A stretch of DNA of 64,000 nucleotides from Tumebacillus avium (GTDB taxonomy: Bacteria; Bacillota; Bacilli; Tumebacillales; Tumebacillaceae): contig NZ_CP021434.1 of NCBI RefSeq assembly GCF_002162355.1, positions 4,270,001 to 4,334,000 on the forward strand, in the 5' to 3' direction. The notes under the pieces are model-generated. The model had not been told where the DNA came from, ran no database searches, and worked only from the letters and a program-made list of their open reading frames with translations. Position numbers and translations under genes: made by a program. How positions within the stretch are numbered: the first letter of the stretch is position 1; each line of letters starts with the position of its first letter. This document shows positions 54,896-64,000 of this stretch, in pieces.

Positions 54896-55045
54896 TTACC
54901 TCCTACTGTTCCCGGGTATTCTTGTAGGAGTATCTAGTGTTACTCCTAATTCCCCCTTAAAGTACTCATCGGCACGCCTTACTTCGAATTTTGCTTAATC
55001 AACGGATAATCCTGCTTTTCTCAAATGGTTGCCGGACAAGATCTC
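54896..55045 (-). pseudogene. C-terminal remnant of a polymorphic toxin tip
   Basis: One frame reads YGNEILSGNHLRKAGLSVD, a TAA, then in the same frame AKFEVRRADEYFKGELGVTL to RIPGNSRR-stop, ending 5 bases before the next gene's GTG. It looks like the last 50 codons of a toxin domain with one stop mutation (CAA to TAA would explain it). No start exists. The terminator of the preceding immunity gene lies just upstream. Confidence 0.55.
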
Positions 55046-55053
55046 ATTTCCAT

Positions 55054-55088
55054 AAAGAAACAAGCTGCCACCCGTAAGTGTCAGCTTG
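55054..55088 (-). terminator. Terminator of the Rhs/immunity operon
   Basis: On the minus strand CAAGCTG-CAC pairs with GTG-CAGCTTG around a six-base loop, followed by TTTCTTT, 35 bases after the candidate immunity gene. Confidence 0.75.
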
Positions 55089-55122
55089 CCTGAAAAAAGC
55101 CTGGTGTATCAACACAGAACGT

Positions 55123-55857
55123 CTACTCAAACGTTACTTTTACTGCCCACATGCGATCACCTTTTTTATTTACCAAGGCAACTTCATCTGTTGAAAGCCA
55201 TTTCAGTTTACCTAAATGTTTGGCATACGCAAATTCGTCTGGTAGTTCCTCGATAACCTTTTTTCTAATTATTTCTCTACCGCTTTTTTCCTTGATAAGA
55301 AGTGAAATTTCCATGCTCTGCAAATCATGTTCACAAAGAACTTCCGCAAAATAACTGCTGTCAGGACTTTTCAATGGTTTTTTCCAAACCCATTGATTTG
55401 TATAATCCAATTCCTGAATCAACTTATTAACACGGTCAAATAAATCACTATCCCACCCTTTCTGCTCACAGATTTTGTAAACACCATTCATTAGAAGTTC
55501 GAGTGCCTTCTTCTTTTTTTCTGATTCACTTAATGGGATAAATGAAGTGTAATCAAAGTGATTTCGAACATGTAACACTCCTGAAATGTTCACAAGTCCG
55601 TCTTCAATGGGGGAATCAACACATTCCACGATAATCTTCCAACAATCTTCAGTTTTCATTTTACCGAAGAGCCTTTCGAACATCGCTGTTATGCATCGAG
55701 TCTGTAGCCTGAAAGTATGTCTCTTACACTTCCAGTTCAACTCATAGTCTAGTTTTGTCGCCTCGTTAAATGAGCAATTCCTCTCCTTCATAATATCTGC
55801 GACTTTTTGTTCATTCATCATGTATGGCATATCTAAATCAAAATCACTCAAGAACAC
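55123..55857 (-). CDS. Candidate cognate immunity protein of the Rhs toxin
   Basis: A 244-residue cytoplasmic protein, start GTG 55857 with AAGGAG 8 bases upstream, only 12 bases after the Rhs stop codon. It has no signal or membrane segment and no family I recognise: an acidic N-terminus (FLSDFDLDMPYMMNEQK), a middle section CWKIIVECVDSPIEDGLVNI and a C-terminal strand GDRMWAVKVTFE. It is AT-richer than the Rhs body, as immunity genes usually are. The position is what identifies it. It is larger than most immunity proteins. Confidence 0.65.
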   Translation of the reverse strand: MFLSDFDLDMPYMMNEQKVADIMKERNCSFNEATKLDYELNWKCKRHTFRLQTRCITAMFERLFGKMKTEDCWKIIVECVDSPIEDGLVNISGVLHVRNHFDYTSFIPLSESEKKKKALELLMNGVYKICEQKGWDSDLFDRVNKLIQELDYTNQWVWKKPLKSPDSSYFAEVLCEHDLQSMEISLLIKEKSGREIIRKKVIEELPDEFAYAKHLGKLKWLSTDEVALVNKKGDRMWAVKVTFE

Positions 55858-55869
55858 TGTATCAACTCC

Positions 55870-58800
55870 TTATTCCTCCCAGGGCTTAGGTCTTTGATGT
55901 CTATTCATTGAATTACCGTTTTCCCAAAGCTCTTGCGCATTGTTACGCTCCCATTCTAGAGCATCTTGCCTATTAGGAATCTGCGGTGCAACAACATCGG
56001 CCTGGTACTTTTCGTTCCCAGCTTGTTTATTCCACTTATTCACTTGCGAATTTGCTCGTGGAGAAGATCCATTTTTATTAAGTTTTTGCCCACTTATTCC
56101 TGTTTTGACGACATCGCCCGTCTCTTTTTCAAATATCTCATAACCATGTTGTTCTTTCGTACTGGCTTTACTATTACCGTGAATTAAGCTCTTTACAGCA
56201 TCACATTTTTCGTTATGTACCCAAACTTTGAGATCGGACACAAAATACGAATGGAAGTCTTGGACGCTGAAGTTGTAGACCTTGGTCTGCTTCTTTGCGA
56301 CCTCAATCTTCCGAATCTCCAGCAACATCCCCGAAGCGGTTTCCAGCTTGTCACCTGGCTGGAGGTTGACGGTGCGGACCCAGCCTTTGTTGTGGACGTA
56401 GAAGGGGTGGTCGTCAGTGGCCTCGACGGTTTGGTTGTCGAAAGTGATGGTATAGACTTCTTCGGCAACGCGGCTGAAAGTACCTTCTACTGATTGGTAA
56501 GTGACTTCTCCGGTAACTTCGTCTTTGGCGAGGACTTTGTCTCCCGTTTGGATCTCTTCGATCGGCTTGGGGCCGTCTTCGGTCTCGACGAGGGTTCCTT
56601 CTGGGAAACAGTTACACGTCTTCTTCGCGACTTTGGCCACTTTTATTGCGGTGGCGGCTGCCACACCTGCGGCGAGACCTACTTTTAACGCTCCTCCGCC
56701 TGGGATGACTGCGGTGACGCCAGAGACGGCGCGATCCCAGAAGCCGAGTTTTTCACCTGTAATCAGATCGTAGCCAGTGATGGCTTCGACGGCAGACTTG
56801 ATGTTGCCTAAGACCGGTATGGAGTCGACGCCCATCGCGATGAGTTGGAACATCGTCGTTATCTCTGCTGGTGACATGCCTGCCTTCTCGAGCAGGGTCG
56901 CGATCCGGCCGTCTTTGTTCATCCACGGCGGAAGCGGCGGCGGTTCTACTTCGTCCGGGTTGGGCGGTGGGAGCGGGTCTGGAGGATACCAGCCGTCGTC
57001 GTTGCTGCCTGTGCCACCGCCGCCTCCGCGGTTGCCCCAGTCGTCGGGGTTGGGGGAGTAGCCGCAGCGGAGGTCGCCGTTGTCGTCTTCGTAGCACGGC
57101 GCATGGCCGCTTGGGTCGGTGATGTTGATCGGGTTGTTCAGGGCGTACGCGTAACGGTTCAGCGTCTGCGGGAGATCGCCGAGACCCGTCCAGCTGTCTT
57201 GTGTCGTGAAGCGTCCGACAGACGGGCTGTACCAGCGGGCGCTGTAGTCCATCAGGCTGGCTTTGATGTCGTAGCTTTTGCCGGTTAGACCGACTTGGTT
57301 GTACGGCGTCCACAATTGAGTGAACACGCCGCCGAACGCATCGTAGCGGTACTTGAGCACTTCGCTGCCGAGGTAGTCGGTCAGATCGGTGACATTGCCC
57401 ATGCCGTCATAGTGGTAGAACAGGTGGTGCCCGCGGTCGCGAAGGTTGCCGAGGTAGCCTTGCTCTTTGCGGCCTTGGAAACCAAACATCATGCGGGAGA
57501 CGACTTGGTCATCCGCACCACGGTAGTACTGGGCGAACGTTTCGCCGGTCGCACCGTTGTATTCGCTGAGCAGGTTGTTGCCGTCGTAGAGGTAATTGGT
57601 CAACTCTTGCTTGAGGTGGTAGTTCTTGATCACACCGCCTGTGCCTGCGGTGGTGCCACTTGCATTGCTGTTGTTCCCATTTCCGTTGCCGCGGCCGTTG
57701 GCGTTGCCGTTGCCCGGGTTGGGGTTTTTGTCATGTCCGTAGGCGTTGCCGTTATTGCCAGCTCCGCCGGCAGCCGTGCCTGTACCGCCTTGGCCCATTG
57801 AGGCGCCGGGGCCGTTCAGGTCGTAGTACTGCTCTTCGCGGGACACTTTGCGGCCGAATGCATCGTAGTCGTAGTGGACGTACGTCTGATCCGGGTAGTT
57901 GACTTCAGTGAGCAGGTTGTCCGCGTTGTATTTGTAGCTGACCTGGCCGTACGCGGTCATTTTCGAGGTCAGGTTGCCGTTGGCGTCGTAGGTGTAGCTG
58001 TCACCGTCGACGTCGGTCAGGCGGTTGGCTTTGTCGTAGCTGTAGGTGACAAGGCCGTAGTCGTCGGTCATGCTGGTGCGGTTGCCCGCTGCGTCGTAGG
58101 TGTAGGTGACGCGCTCGACCGGGTTCAGGAAGAAGTCCGGGTCTTCCGGGACGTAGTTGGCCGGATAGCCCAGCTCCTGCAGGATTTGCGGCGAGTAATC
58201 GCTGATGTCGGCGCCAGTGCGCTTGTTTTTGCCGTACGCATGGCCGTTGCCGTTGCTGTTCGGATTTTTGTCGCCGCCGTTGCCTTTTCCGTTGCCATTG
58301 CCCGGCGTGTCGGATTTGCCGCCGGAATTGCCGTTTCCGCCACCGTTGCCATTGCTGGTGCCAGTGTCAGGTTTTCCGCCGCCGTTACCATTGCCGCCGG
58401 GGGTTTTGACTTCGCCGGTGCCAGCGTTGTTACCGCCTTTGGCTGCTTGCGGGACGGTTGGAGCTGCGGTGTCGACATCGCCGGAACCGTCTGCGCCGTC
58501 CGGGAAGAGCTTGCTCAGCGGCGGGGTGTAGTAGGTGTTGCGGATGGTTTTGATTTTTTCGATCGGGTAGAGCGCTTCGACCACGCGGTTCAGCTCGTCA
58601 TAGGTGAACTTGGTCACCGCGCCGTCTTCTTCGGTCTGGGTCAGGATGTTGCCGAGACCGTCGTAGGTGTAGTTAAACGTCGACAGCACGCCGGTCGTCG
58701 TCTTCGTGTGGATCTTGGTCGGACGGCGGTTGTGGTCGTAGGTGTAGGAAGTGACCGTCTGGTCGCCGCCTTTGATCTCCGTCACTTGGCCGTACGGGTC

Positions 58801-61800
58801 GTACGTATACGAGGTGACCAGGCCTTCCGGGTCGGTCATCGACTGGATCTGGCTGCGCGAGTCGTACGTATAGGCGATGACGCGGCCTTCCGGGTCGGTG
58901 AGCTTCGTGCGGTTGCCAACTGCGTCATACTCGTAGGCAACCGTTTTGCTCAGTTGCGGGTTGGTGACTGCGGTGATGCGGTTGAGCTGGTCATACGCGT
59001 AAACTTCTTCCAGCGCGCCGTTTTTCGCGCGGGTCAGGCGGCCGATCTCGTCGTATTCGAAGACGGACGGCGTCTCGCCCTGGTTTTGAATCTGGGTCAG
59101 CAGTTGGCGCTCATCGTACACATACTCGGTACGCTTGCCGAGCGCGTCGATGCGGGCGGTCTGATTTCCCATTTTGTCATACTCAAAACGGGTGATGCCG
59201 TTTTCACCGTCTTTTTCAGACATGACGTTCGACATCGCATCATACGTCCAGACGGTGGTCTGGCCGAGCGGGTCGATCTGCTCGGTCTGGTTGCCCATCG
59301 CGTCGTAGCGGTAGGCGGTGACGCCTTTTTTCGCATCGGTGACGGTGGTCAGGCGACCCAGTGCATCATACGCGTAGGACGTTGCCACGCCGTTGGCATC
59401 GACCATGCCTGTCACGTTGCCCATGGCGTCATAGGAGGTGGTGGTGACCTTGCCTTCGCGGTCTTTCACTGCCACTTCGCGGTTGGACGCATCGTAGGTG
59501 TACTCTTTGGCCACCCCGTCATGGTCGATCTCGCGCAGCAGGTTGTTCTCCCCATCGTACTCGTAGCCGGTGGTAAAACCGCCCGTGTCGGTCGTTGCGG
59601 TGAGGCGGTTCAGCTTGTCATACGCCAGCTTCGTCTCGCGGTTCATCACGTCGACGATGCGGGTGAGGTTGCTATTTTTGTCGTATTCATACGTCGTCTG
59701 CTGGTTGAGCGGATTTTTCACCGCGGTCAGACGGTTGGCATCGTCATAGACGTAGCTCCACGTCTGCTCCAGCTCGTTGGTGCGGGTGAGCAGGTTGCCG
59801 TTCTTGTCATACGTCAGCGCCGTCTTGTAGCCTTTCGGATCGGTCACTTCGGTCAGACGGCCCAGCGCGTCGTACTGGTACTGGGCAAAATGGCCGCGCG
59901 GGTTGGTCTTTTTGGTCAGACGGCCCAGCGTGTCATACTCAAATTTCGTCTCGCCGTTGCCCGCGTCTTTCTGCAGCATGACTTGCCCGACCAAATTGTA
60001 CTCGGTGCGTTCGGTCGCGCCGTTGGGCAAGCGAACTTCGGTAAAGCGGCCTTGCGGGTCATACGTGTAGGAGGTGACGCCGTTTGCTTTGCCGGTCACC
60101 GTCAAAACGCGGCCCAGCGCATCGTACGTGTAGCGCGTGGTGTGCTTGAGGAGGTCGGTTTCCGAGGTGAGCTGACCCAGCGCGTCGTAAGCAAACGCGA
60201 TCTCGCCGTCCGGCGTGACCGTTTTGGTCAGGCGGTTGGCTGCGTCATATTCATAGCGCGTCTCATGATTGCGCGAGTTGGTGAACGACACCAGATTGCC
60301 CGCTGCATCGTATTGGTAGCGCACTTTCAGGTTTTCGTCTTTGACCACTTCGGTGGTGCGGGCGGTCAGGTCGTAGTTGTAGGTGACCTTGTGCCCTTTG
60401 GGATCTTCCACGCCGGAGAGACGCCCGGCATCGTCGTAGGTAAAGGTGTAGACGTTGCCCAGTGGATCTTTTTGCGTGAGGATCTGCCCGGACGGGTTGT
60501 AGGTGTAGGTCGTCGTTTTCCCGCGCGGGTCTTTGGTCGAGAGCAGCTGACCTTTTTTGTCATACGCATACTCGGTCTCGCCGCTGGCTTGGTTGATCTG
60601 CTTGTTCATCCGGCCGGCTTCGTCGTATTCGTAACGGGTGGTTAAGCCGCCAAATGTCTCGGAGGTCTTGTTCCCCGTCACATCATACGTGTATGTCGTG
60701 GTGCGGTTCAGCGGATCGGTGACCGACTCCAACTGCCCGATGACGTTGTATTTGTAGCTGGTCACTCGCCCTTCGGCATCGGTGACGGTCAGCGGGTTGC
60801 CGAGATCGTCGTAGGTGTAGGTCTCGGTGCGGCCGGCCTGGTCTTTCTTGGTCAGCACCTGGCCGTCGGCGTCATAAGTGAAGGAAACGCTTTGGTTCTT
60901 GGCATCGGTGACCGTCTCCACGAGACCTGCCGCGTTGTAGGCGTATTTCGTCTCCTGCTGCAGCGGGTTGATCTCTTTGGTCACGCGGCCCAGTGCGTCA
61001 CGCTCGTAGCGCGTGGTGCCTTTGGGCGTGGTGAGCGCGGCAACGTTGCCGTAGATGTCGTACTCGTAAGTGGTGGCGATGACGCCGGTGCCGGATTTGC
61101 TTTCCAGGCGGCCGTTTTCATCCCATTTGTAGGTGACGGTGCGTCCGCCCGGATAGGTGGCCGAAGCCAATTGCCCCAGCGGCGTGTAGGTGTACGACGT
61201 GGTGCGGTCGCCCGGCTCAATTTTTCTCGCCAGTTGGCCCAAGTCGTTGTATTCGTACTCGGTGACGTTGTTTTGCTCATCGAACTCGCGCACCAGGCGG
61301 CCTTTGTCATACTCGGCCCGCGTCTTCAGCCCCATCGGGCCGGTGGTGACGGAAGGCTTCAGGTTGCCGCCTTGGTATTCCATCGTTAAACTCTTGCCGC
61401 CCGGGTACTTCACTTCCTTCAGGCGGTTGGAGTTGTCGTACACGAAAGCGGTGACCTGCCCTTTGGGGTCGGTCATGTCGGACAGTTCAGCATAGTCGTT
61501 GTAGTCAAATGTGCTGACACGGGAGGCGTTGTCTGTGCGGGACAAGACCACCTGCCAGAACCACGACACTTCGTTGGTCGTGACTTTACCGCTCGGCTCT
61601 TTGACCGACTGCACAGCGCCGCGGTCGGTGTAGGTGTATTCCCAAACTCCGCCGCCCGGCTGTTCGACGCGGGTCGGCTTGTCGAACACCGCATGGTATT
61701 GAATGCGCGTTTCACGGCCCATCGGCTCGACGCGGCGGGTCATGTTGCCTTTCGCATCGTATTCCATCGTTGTGGTGCCTTTGGGTGTCGTAAGCGTTGT

Positions 61801-63039
61801 GACTTTGCCGTCCGCGTTGTACGCGTAGGACGTGGTCGTGCCGTCCGGGTCGACTTTTTGCGCGATTTTCTTGTTGGCCCCGATCGTGTAGAGCGTGCGA
61901 TGGCCGTCAAAATCGGTCCGGGTCACGTTGTTGCCCGCATAGACGTAGGAATAGATCGTGCGTTTTTTCGCATCTTTGATCGCGGAGACTTTGCCGCCGC
62001 TGTATTCGAAATAGGTGGCCACTCCGTTTTCCGCACGCGAGGTGATGCGGTGGCTGCTGTCGTAGGTGTATTCCACCTTCGAGCCGTCCGGACGGGTGAC
62101 TTTCGTTAAGTTTTCATTGGAATCATAGCCATAATAGTAAACCAGTCCGCCAAGATCGGTGACGCTGTATACGAGGGACGAACTGCCCTGGTAGCCAAAC
62201 GCCAGATAGGGGCGGGTGTTGCCTTGCAGTTTCTTCATCCGGCCCTGCTCATCATAGTCGATAAACATGGTCAGACCGGTCACATTGTCCGCATAACGCA
62301 GCAGCTTGCCGGCTGTCTTCGGCGCGTCGGTGCGCCACTTGGCGTAGTAGCCGTGGAACGCGTAGTTCGTGCCGCCCAGCGGTTCGCGGAGCAGATAATC
62401 GGTCGGCCCACGACGGACGAGTTCCTTTTTGTTGGAGGCGTCTTGCGCCGCGTAGCTGCCGAGGTGCAGCGGATACCAGATCGTATCGTCGCCGTCATAC
62501 GTCTCGACGATCATGTCGGGATCGTTTTTCGTGTAGACGTACGATTCGGTCGTTCCGTTCGCTTGCAGGTCGGCCATCGCAAAATCAGCAAAGATCTGCA
62601 GCCGTCGCTCCTGCGGGATCGACCAGCCGTGGCCAAACATCGTCTCGTTGTCCGTCTTGTCACTGGTGTACGAGCGGGCGATTTCCAGCGCCGGTCCATA
62701 TGCCGAATAGGAAAAATCTTTTTCGGTCAGCACCAACGCCCCGGTGGCGATGTTGACCGGCTCCTGCGGCGTCACCGGCGCAGGATCTGCCACATCGACG
62801 ATCGGCGTGTTGCCCGTGCCGCCGGTGGTGTGGTTTTGCCCGCTGACGGCGGAGCGCATGATGTCCCCGGCCGGGTCGAACGTCTGGCCGTTTTCCGGCA
62901 GCCAATCGAGCAGCGGGTCCCACTCGCCCCCCGTTGCCGCAGCGCTCGCCGGTGTGCCAAAGCCCTGGAGCAGGGATGTCACGACAAGCGTTATGATCAA
63001 AAAGACCGATAACAACTGCCGTTTGAGTCGTTTACCCAT
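55870..63039 (-). CDS. Secreted Rhs/YD-repeat polymorphic toxin with HINT and URI-like nuclease tip
   Basis: 2,389 residues. A signal peptide (about 1-31, ending ASA) is followed by a DUF6531-like segment (VNIATGALVLTEKDFSY near 90) and about 1,600 residues of YD repeats (GxxxxYxYDxxGx) that should build the toxin-enclosing shell. Two Gly/Asn-rich inserts lie near 1530-1610 and 1745-1800. The Rhs core ends at NPINITDPSG near 1976. After a proline-rich linker come a pre-toxin membrane-type segment (about 2070-2115), a HINT domain (CFPEGTLVET near 2140 to VWVHNE) and a tip of about 95 residues: YEIFEKETGDVVKTGISG, RANSQVNKWNKQ, DALEWERNNAQEL, ending HQRPKPWEE. The tip resembles Tox-URI2 GIY-YIG-like nucleases. 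ATG 63039 has GGGAGG about 10 bases upstream. Confidence 0.9.
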   Translation of the reverse strand: MGKRLKRQLLSVFLIITLVVTSLLQGFGTPASAAATGGEWDPLLDWLPENGQTFDPAGDIMRSAVSGQNHTTGGTGNTPIVDVADPAPVTPQEPVNIATGALVLTEKDFSYSAYGPALEIARSYTSDKTDNETMFGHGWSIPQERRLQIFADFAMADLQANGTTESYVYTKNDPDMIVETYDGDDTIWYPLHLGSYAAQDASNKKELVRRGPTDYLLREPLGGTNYAFHGYYAKWRTDAPKTAGKLLRYADNVTGLTMFIDYDEQGRMKKLQGNTRPYLAFGYQGSSSLVYSVTDLGGLVYYYGYDSNENLTKVTRPDGSKVEYTYDSSHRITSRAENGVATYFEYSGGKVSAIKDAKKRTIYSYVYAGNNVTRTDFDGHRTLYTIGANKKIAQKVDPDGTTTSYAYNADGKVTTLTTPKGTTTMEYDAKGNMTRRVEPMGRETRIQYHAVFDKPTRVEQPGGGVWEYTYTDRGAVQSVKEPSGKVTTNEVSWFWQVVLSRTDNASRVSTFDYNDYAELSDMTDPKGQVTAFVYDNSNRLKEVKYPGGKSLTMEYQGGNLKPSVTTGPMGLKTRAEYDKGRLVREFDEQNNVTEYEYNDLGQLARKIEPGDRTTSYTYTPLGQLASATYPGGRTVTYKWDENGRLESKSGTGVIATTYEYDIYGNVAALTTPKGTTRYERDALGRVTKEINPLQQETKYAYNAAGLVETVTDAKNQSVSFTYDADGQVLTKKDQAGRTETYTYDDLGNPLTVTDAEGRVTSYKYNVIGQLESVTDPLNRTTTYTYDVTGNKTSETFGGLTTRYEYDEAGRMNKQINQASGETEYAYDKKGQLLSTKDPRGKTTTYTYNPSGQILTQKDPLGNVYTFTYDDAGRLSGVEDPKGHKVTYNYDLTARTTEVVKDENLKVRYQYDAAGNLVSFTNSRNHETRYEYDAANRLTKTVTPDGEIAFAYDALGQLTSETDLLKHTTRYTYDALGRVLTVTGKANGVTSYTYDPQGRFTEVRLPNGATERTEYNLVGQVMLQKDAGNGETKFEYDTLGRLTKKTNPRGHFAQYQYDALGRLTEVTDPKGYKTALTYDKNGNLLTRTNELEQTWSYVYDDANRLTAVKNPLNQQTTYEYDKNSNLTRIVDVMNRETKLAYDKLNRLTATTDTGGFTTGYEYDGENNLLREIDHDGVAKEYTYDASNREVAVKDREGKVTTTSYDAMGNVTGMVDANGVATSYAYDALGRLTTVTDAKKGVTAYRYDAMGNQTEQIDPLGQTTVWTYDAMSNVMSEKDGENGITRFEYDKMGNQTARIDALGKRTEYVYDERQLLTQIQNQGETPSVFEYDEIGRLTRAKNGALEEVYAYDQLNRITAVTNPQLSKTVAYEYDAVGNRTKLTDPEGRVIAYTYDSRSQIQSMTDPEGLVTSYTYDPYGQVTEIKGGDQTVTSYTYDHNRRPTKIHTKTTTGVLSTFNYTYDGLGNILTQTEEDGAVTKFTYDELNRVVEALYPIEKIKTIRNTYYTPPLSKLFPDGADGSGDVDTAAPTVPQAAKGGNNAGTGEVKTPGGNGNGGGKPDTGTSNGNGGGNGNSGGKSDTPGNGNGKGNGGDKNPNSNGNGHAYGKNKRTGADISDYSPQILQELGYPANYVPEDPDFFLNPVERVTYTYDAAGNRTSMTDDYGLVTYSYDKANRLTDVDGDSYTYDANGNLTSKMTAYGQVSYKYNADNLLTEVNYPDQTYVHYDYDAFGRKVSREEQYYDLNGPGASMGQGGTGTAAGGAGNNGNAYGHDKNPNPGNGNANGRGNGNGNNSNASGTTAGTGGVIKNYHLKQELTNYLYDGNNLLSEYNGATGETFAQYYRGADDQVVSRMMFGFQGRKEQGYLGNLRDRGHHLFYHYDGMGNVTDLTDYLGSEVLKYRYDAFGGVFTQLWTPYNQVGLTGKSYDIKASLMDYSARWYSPSVGRFTTQDSWTGLGDLPQTLNRYAYALNNPINITDPSGHAPCYEDDNGDLRCGYSPNPDDWGNRGGGGGTGSNDDGWYPPDPLPPPNPDEVEPPPLPPWMNKDGRIATLLEKAGMSPAEITTMFQLIAMGVDSIPVLGNIKSAVEAITGYDLITGEKLGFWDRAVSGVTAVIPGGGALKVGLAAGVAAATAIKVAKVAKKTCNCFPEGTLVETEDGPKPIEEIQTGDKVLAKDEVTGEVTYQSVEGTFSRVAEEVYTITFDNQTVEATDDHPFYVHNKGWVRTVNLQPGDKLETASGMLLEIRKIEVAKKQTKVYNFSVQDFHSYFVSDLKVWVHNEKCDAVKSLIHGNSKASTKEQHGYEIFEKETGDVVKTGISGQKLNKNGSSPRANSQVNKWNKQAGNEKYQADVVAPQIPNRQDALEWERNNAQELWENGNSMNRHQRPKPWEE

Positions 63040-63140
63040 TCCTTTTGTCCCTCCCATGTTTAGGTATAGATAGGTAATAATGCCTACTACCTTGTTCGTC
63101 ATGGAGTGACAAAGTCCTACATAGCGATTAGCCAAATTAA

Positions 63141-63183
63141 AAAAGAGCCAACTCTGCATTCACACGCAGACGTTGGCTCTTTT
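63141..63183. terminator. Terminator between the Mrr-type nuclease and Rhs genes
   Basis: AAAAGAGCCAAC pairs with GTTGGCTCTTTT, with an inner CTGC/GCAG stem. It lies after the nuclease gene, so Rhs needs its own promoter in 63040-63140, where I see no clear one. Confidence 0.8.
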
Positions 63184-63258
63184 CATGTCGCTTAAATAGT
63201 CGTAAATACAACCGCCGCAGCACAGCCAGCTATGAACAAGACATGTTCATGATCATCA

Positions 63259-63969
63259 TTAGATTGACTGGGTGTGCCGACAGTTTGGGAACTTGGAGCA
63301 TCCGTAAAATGGCATGCCCTGCTTGTTCTTGCGGATCACCATAGGCTGGCCGCACTTGCAGATGACTTCACGAGTGGCGGCGACTTCGTTGCGAACGACA
63401 CTTTGCTTTTGCTTGCGCGGCTGGTATTTGCCCCAAGCAGCTAACTTACGCTCAACAATACCTCCGTGCCAGTAATCAACATGGAACTGTTCGGCCTCTT
63501 TCTTAGCAGGCTCTGTCAGGTCGGATGTTGTGATGAGCAGAGTTAGGACACAATTATGATTCCGCTTCGCTCCGACCAGTTCCCGCACGGTCTGCACCGG
63601 CACCTTGTTATGATCCGCATACCGCTTCGCCTGCACCGCCGTGCGCTCTCCGCGACGGTCCACCAGCACCAAGTCCACTCCGCCGTCATTGCCGCCTACA
63701 CCTGTTTCCTCGACTTTGTACCCCTGATCGCGGAAATAGAGCGCGAGCAGGCGTTCAAACTCGAATCCAGAAAGTTCTTGCAACGGAGTCTGCAAAATGG
63801 TCGCATCCTGGCGTACTTCGGTTGAGGGGCTGAGTGTTGCTTTCACTTTAGGTGGAGCGGTACGTTGTTTGTTACGGCCCTTCCTTTTACGTCGTTTCCG
63901 ATTGGTTGCTCGTTCCAGCAAAATTGAGAGTGCGATGAGACCACCAATTACAATCCAAGACAATTCCAT
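63259..63969 (-). CDS. Membrane-anchored Mrr-type endonuclease with zinc-finger tail
   Basis: 236 residues. One membrane segment (residues 4-19) is followed by a strongly basic stretch (RKRRKRKGRNK), then an Mrr-like PD-(D/E)xK nuclease domain: LSGFEFERLLALYF, GGNDGGVDLVLVD with the catalytic aspartate, and AVQAKRY with the lysine. The C-terminus is a topoisomerase-type zinc finger (CKCGQP, then YGCSKFPNC). Anchored Mrr proteins of this layout are common in Bacillota and may act on modified or incoming DNA. The ATG at 63969 has GGGG 8 bases upstream. A decayed copy of its 3' end lies at 51061-51240. Confidence 0.85.
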   Translation of the reverse strand: MELSWIVIGGLIALSILLERATNRKRRKRKGRNKQRTAPPKVKATLSPSTEVRQDATILQTPLQELSGFEFERLLALYFRDQGYKVEETGVGGNDGGVDLVLVDRRGERTAVQAKRYADHNKVPVQTVRELVGAKRNHNCVLTLLITTSDLTEPAKKEAEQFHVDYWHGGIVERKLAAWGKYQPRKQKQSVVRNEVAATREVICKCGQPMVIRKNKQGMPFYGCSKFPNCRHTQSI

Positions 63970-64000
63970 GATTCGACCCCTTTATTTTGCTAGCACCATG

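Noticed and set aside
57300..62200. Highly repetitive DNA that might be taken for a satellite or CRISPR-like array
   Set aside because: The repeats are degenerate at the DNA level and encode YD repeats in one long reading frame; there are no constant repeats with unique spacers.

Overview
The window is chromosomal DNA of a moderately GC-rich, Gram-positive, spore-former-type Bacillota. The best fit is an Alicyclobacillaceae/Tumebacillus-like bacterium, although no rRNA is present to prove it. Supporting signs are strong AGGAGG ribosome sites, GTG and TTG starts, the Bacillus-type block mtrB/hepS/menG/hepT/ndk carrying futalosine-pathway menaquinone genes, an outer-membrane-free Pel exopolysaccharide operon, and YkpA-type ABC-F and DUF378/DUF1450/DUF2935 proteins.

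Layout. 1-4650 (-): start of a non-ribosomal peptide synthetase (C-A-PCP-C, running off the left edge). 4.9-7.8 kb: a cystine/dicarboxylate-type symporter, an ABM-domain protein and a YeiH-type exporter. 7.9-16.3 kb (-): a tightly coupled pelD-pelE-pelA(deacetylase)-pelF-pelG operon running into rluA and a DUF1450 gene. 16.3-22.2 kb (-): a zinc ribbon, an OsmC protein, a small membrane protein and a 1,527-residue pseudokinase-AAA-TPR-GAF-GGDEF protein that could supply c-di-GMP to PelD. 22.4-25.4 kb: cytochrome c, cheR, patatin and ndk. 25.5-31.9 kb (-): the menaquinone operon hepS-menG-ubiX-mqnE-mqnA-mqnC-hepT, with a frameshift in hepT. 32-33.5 kb: TRAP (mtrB) and small proteins. 33.7-36.4 kb: a secreted M36-like protease, a DUF2935 protein, a truncated GNAT and an ADH relic.

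36.5-38.4 kb is the most striking locus. A glutaredoxin-thioredoxin-reductase fusion lies next to a peroxiredoxin whose only redox residue is an in-frame UGA followed by a SECIS-like hairpin, so it is probably a selenoprotein. A PerR-box-like site lies in front of the pair. 38.4-50.7 kb: a CheB-CheR-PAS-histidine kinase, an alkyltransferase-like protein with a probably leaderless mRNA, a polysaccharide deacetylase, a 1,086-residue protein with an N-terminal motif of contractile-injection-system cargo, a GyrI-like protein, a PAS-chemoreceptor and an ABC-F ATPase.

50.7-64 kb is a polymorphic-toxin island on the minus strand: a membrane-anchored Mrr-type nuclease, a 2,389-residue secreted Rhs/YD protein with HINT and a C-terminal URI-like nuclease, its candidate immunity gene, then a string of decayed toxin tips, HINT fragments and small immunity-like genes interrupted by an IS21-family element. 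No tRNA, rRNA or CRISPR array was seen.
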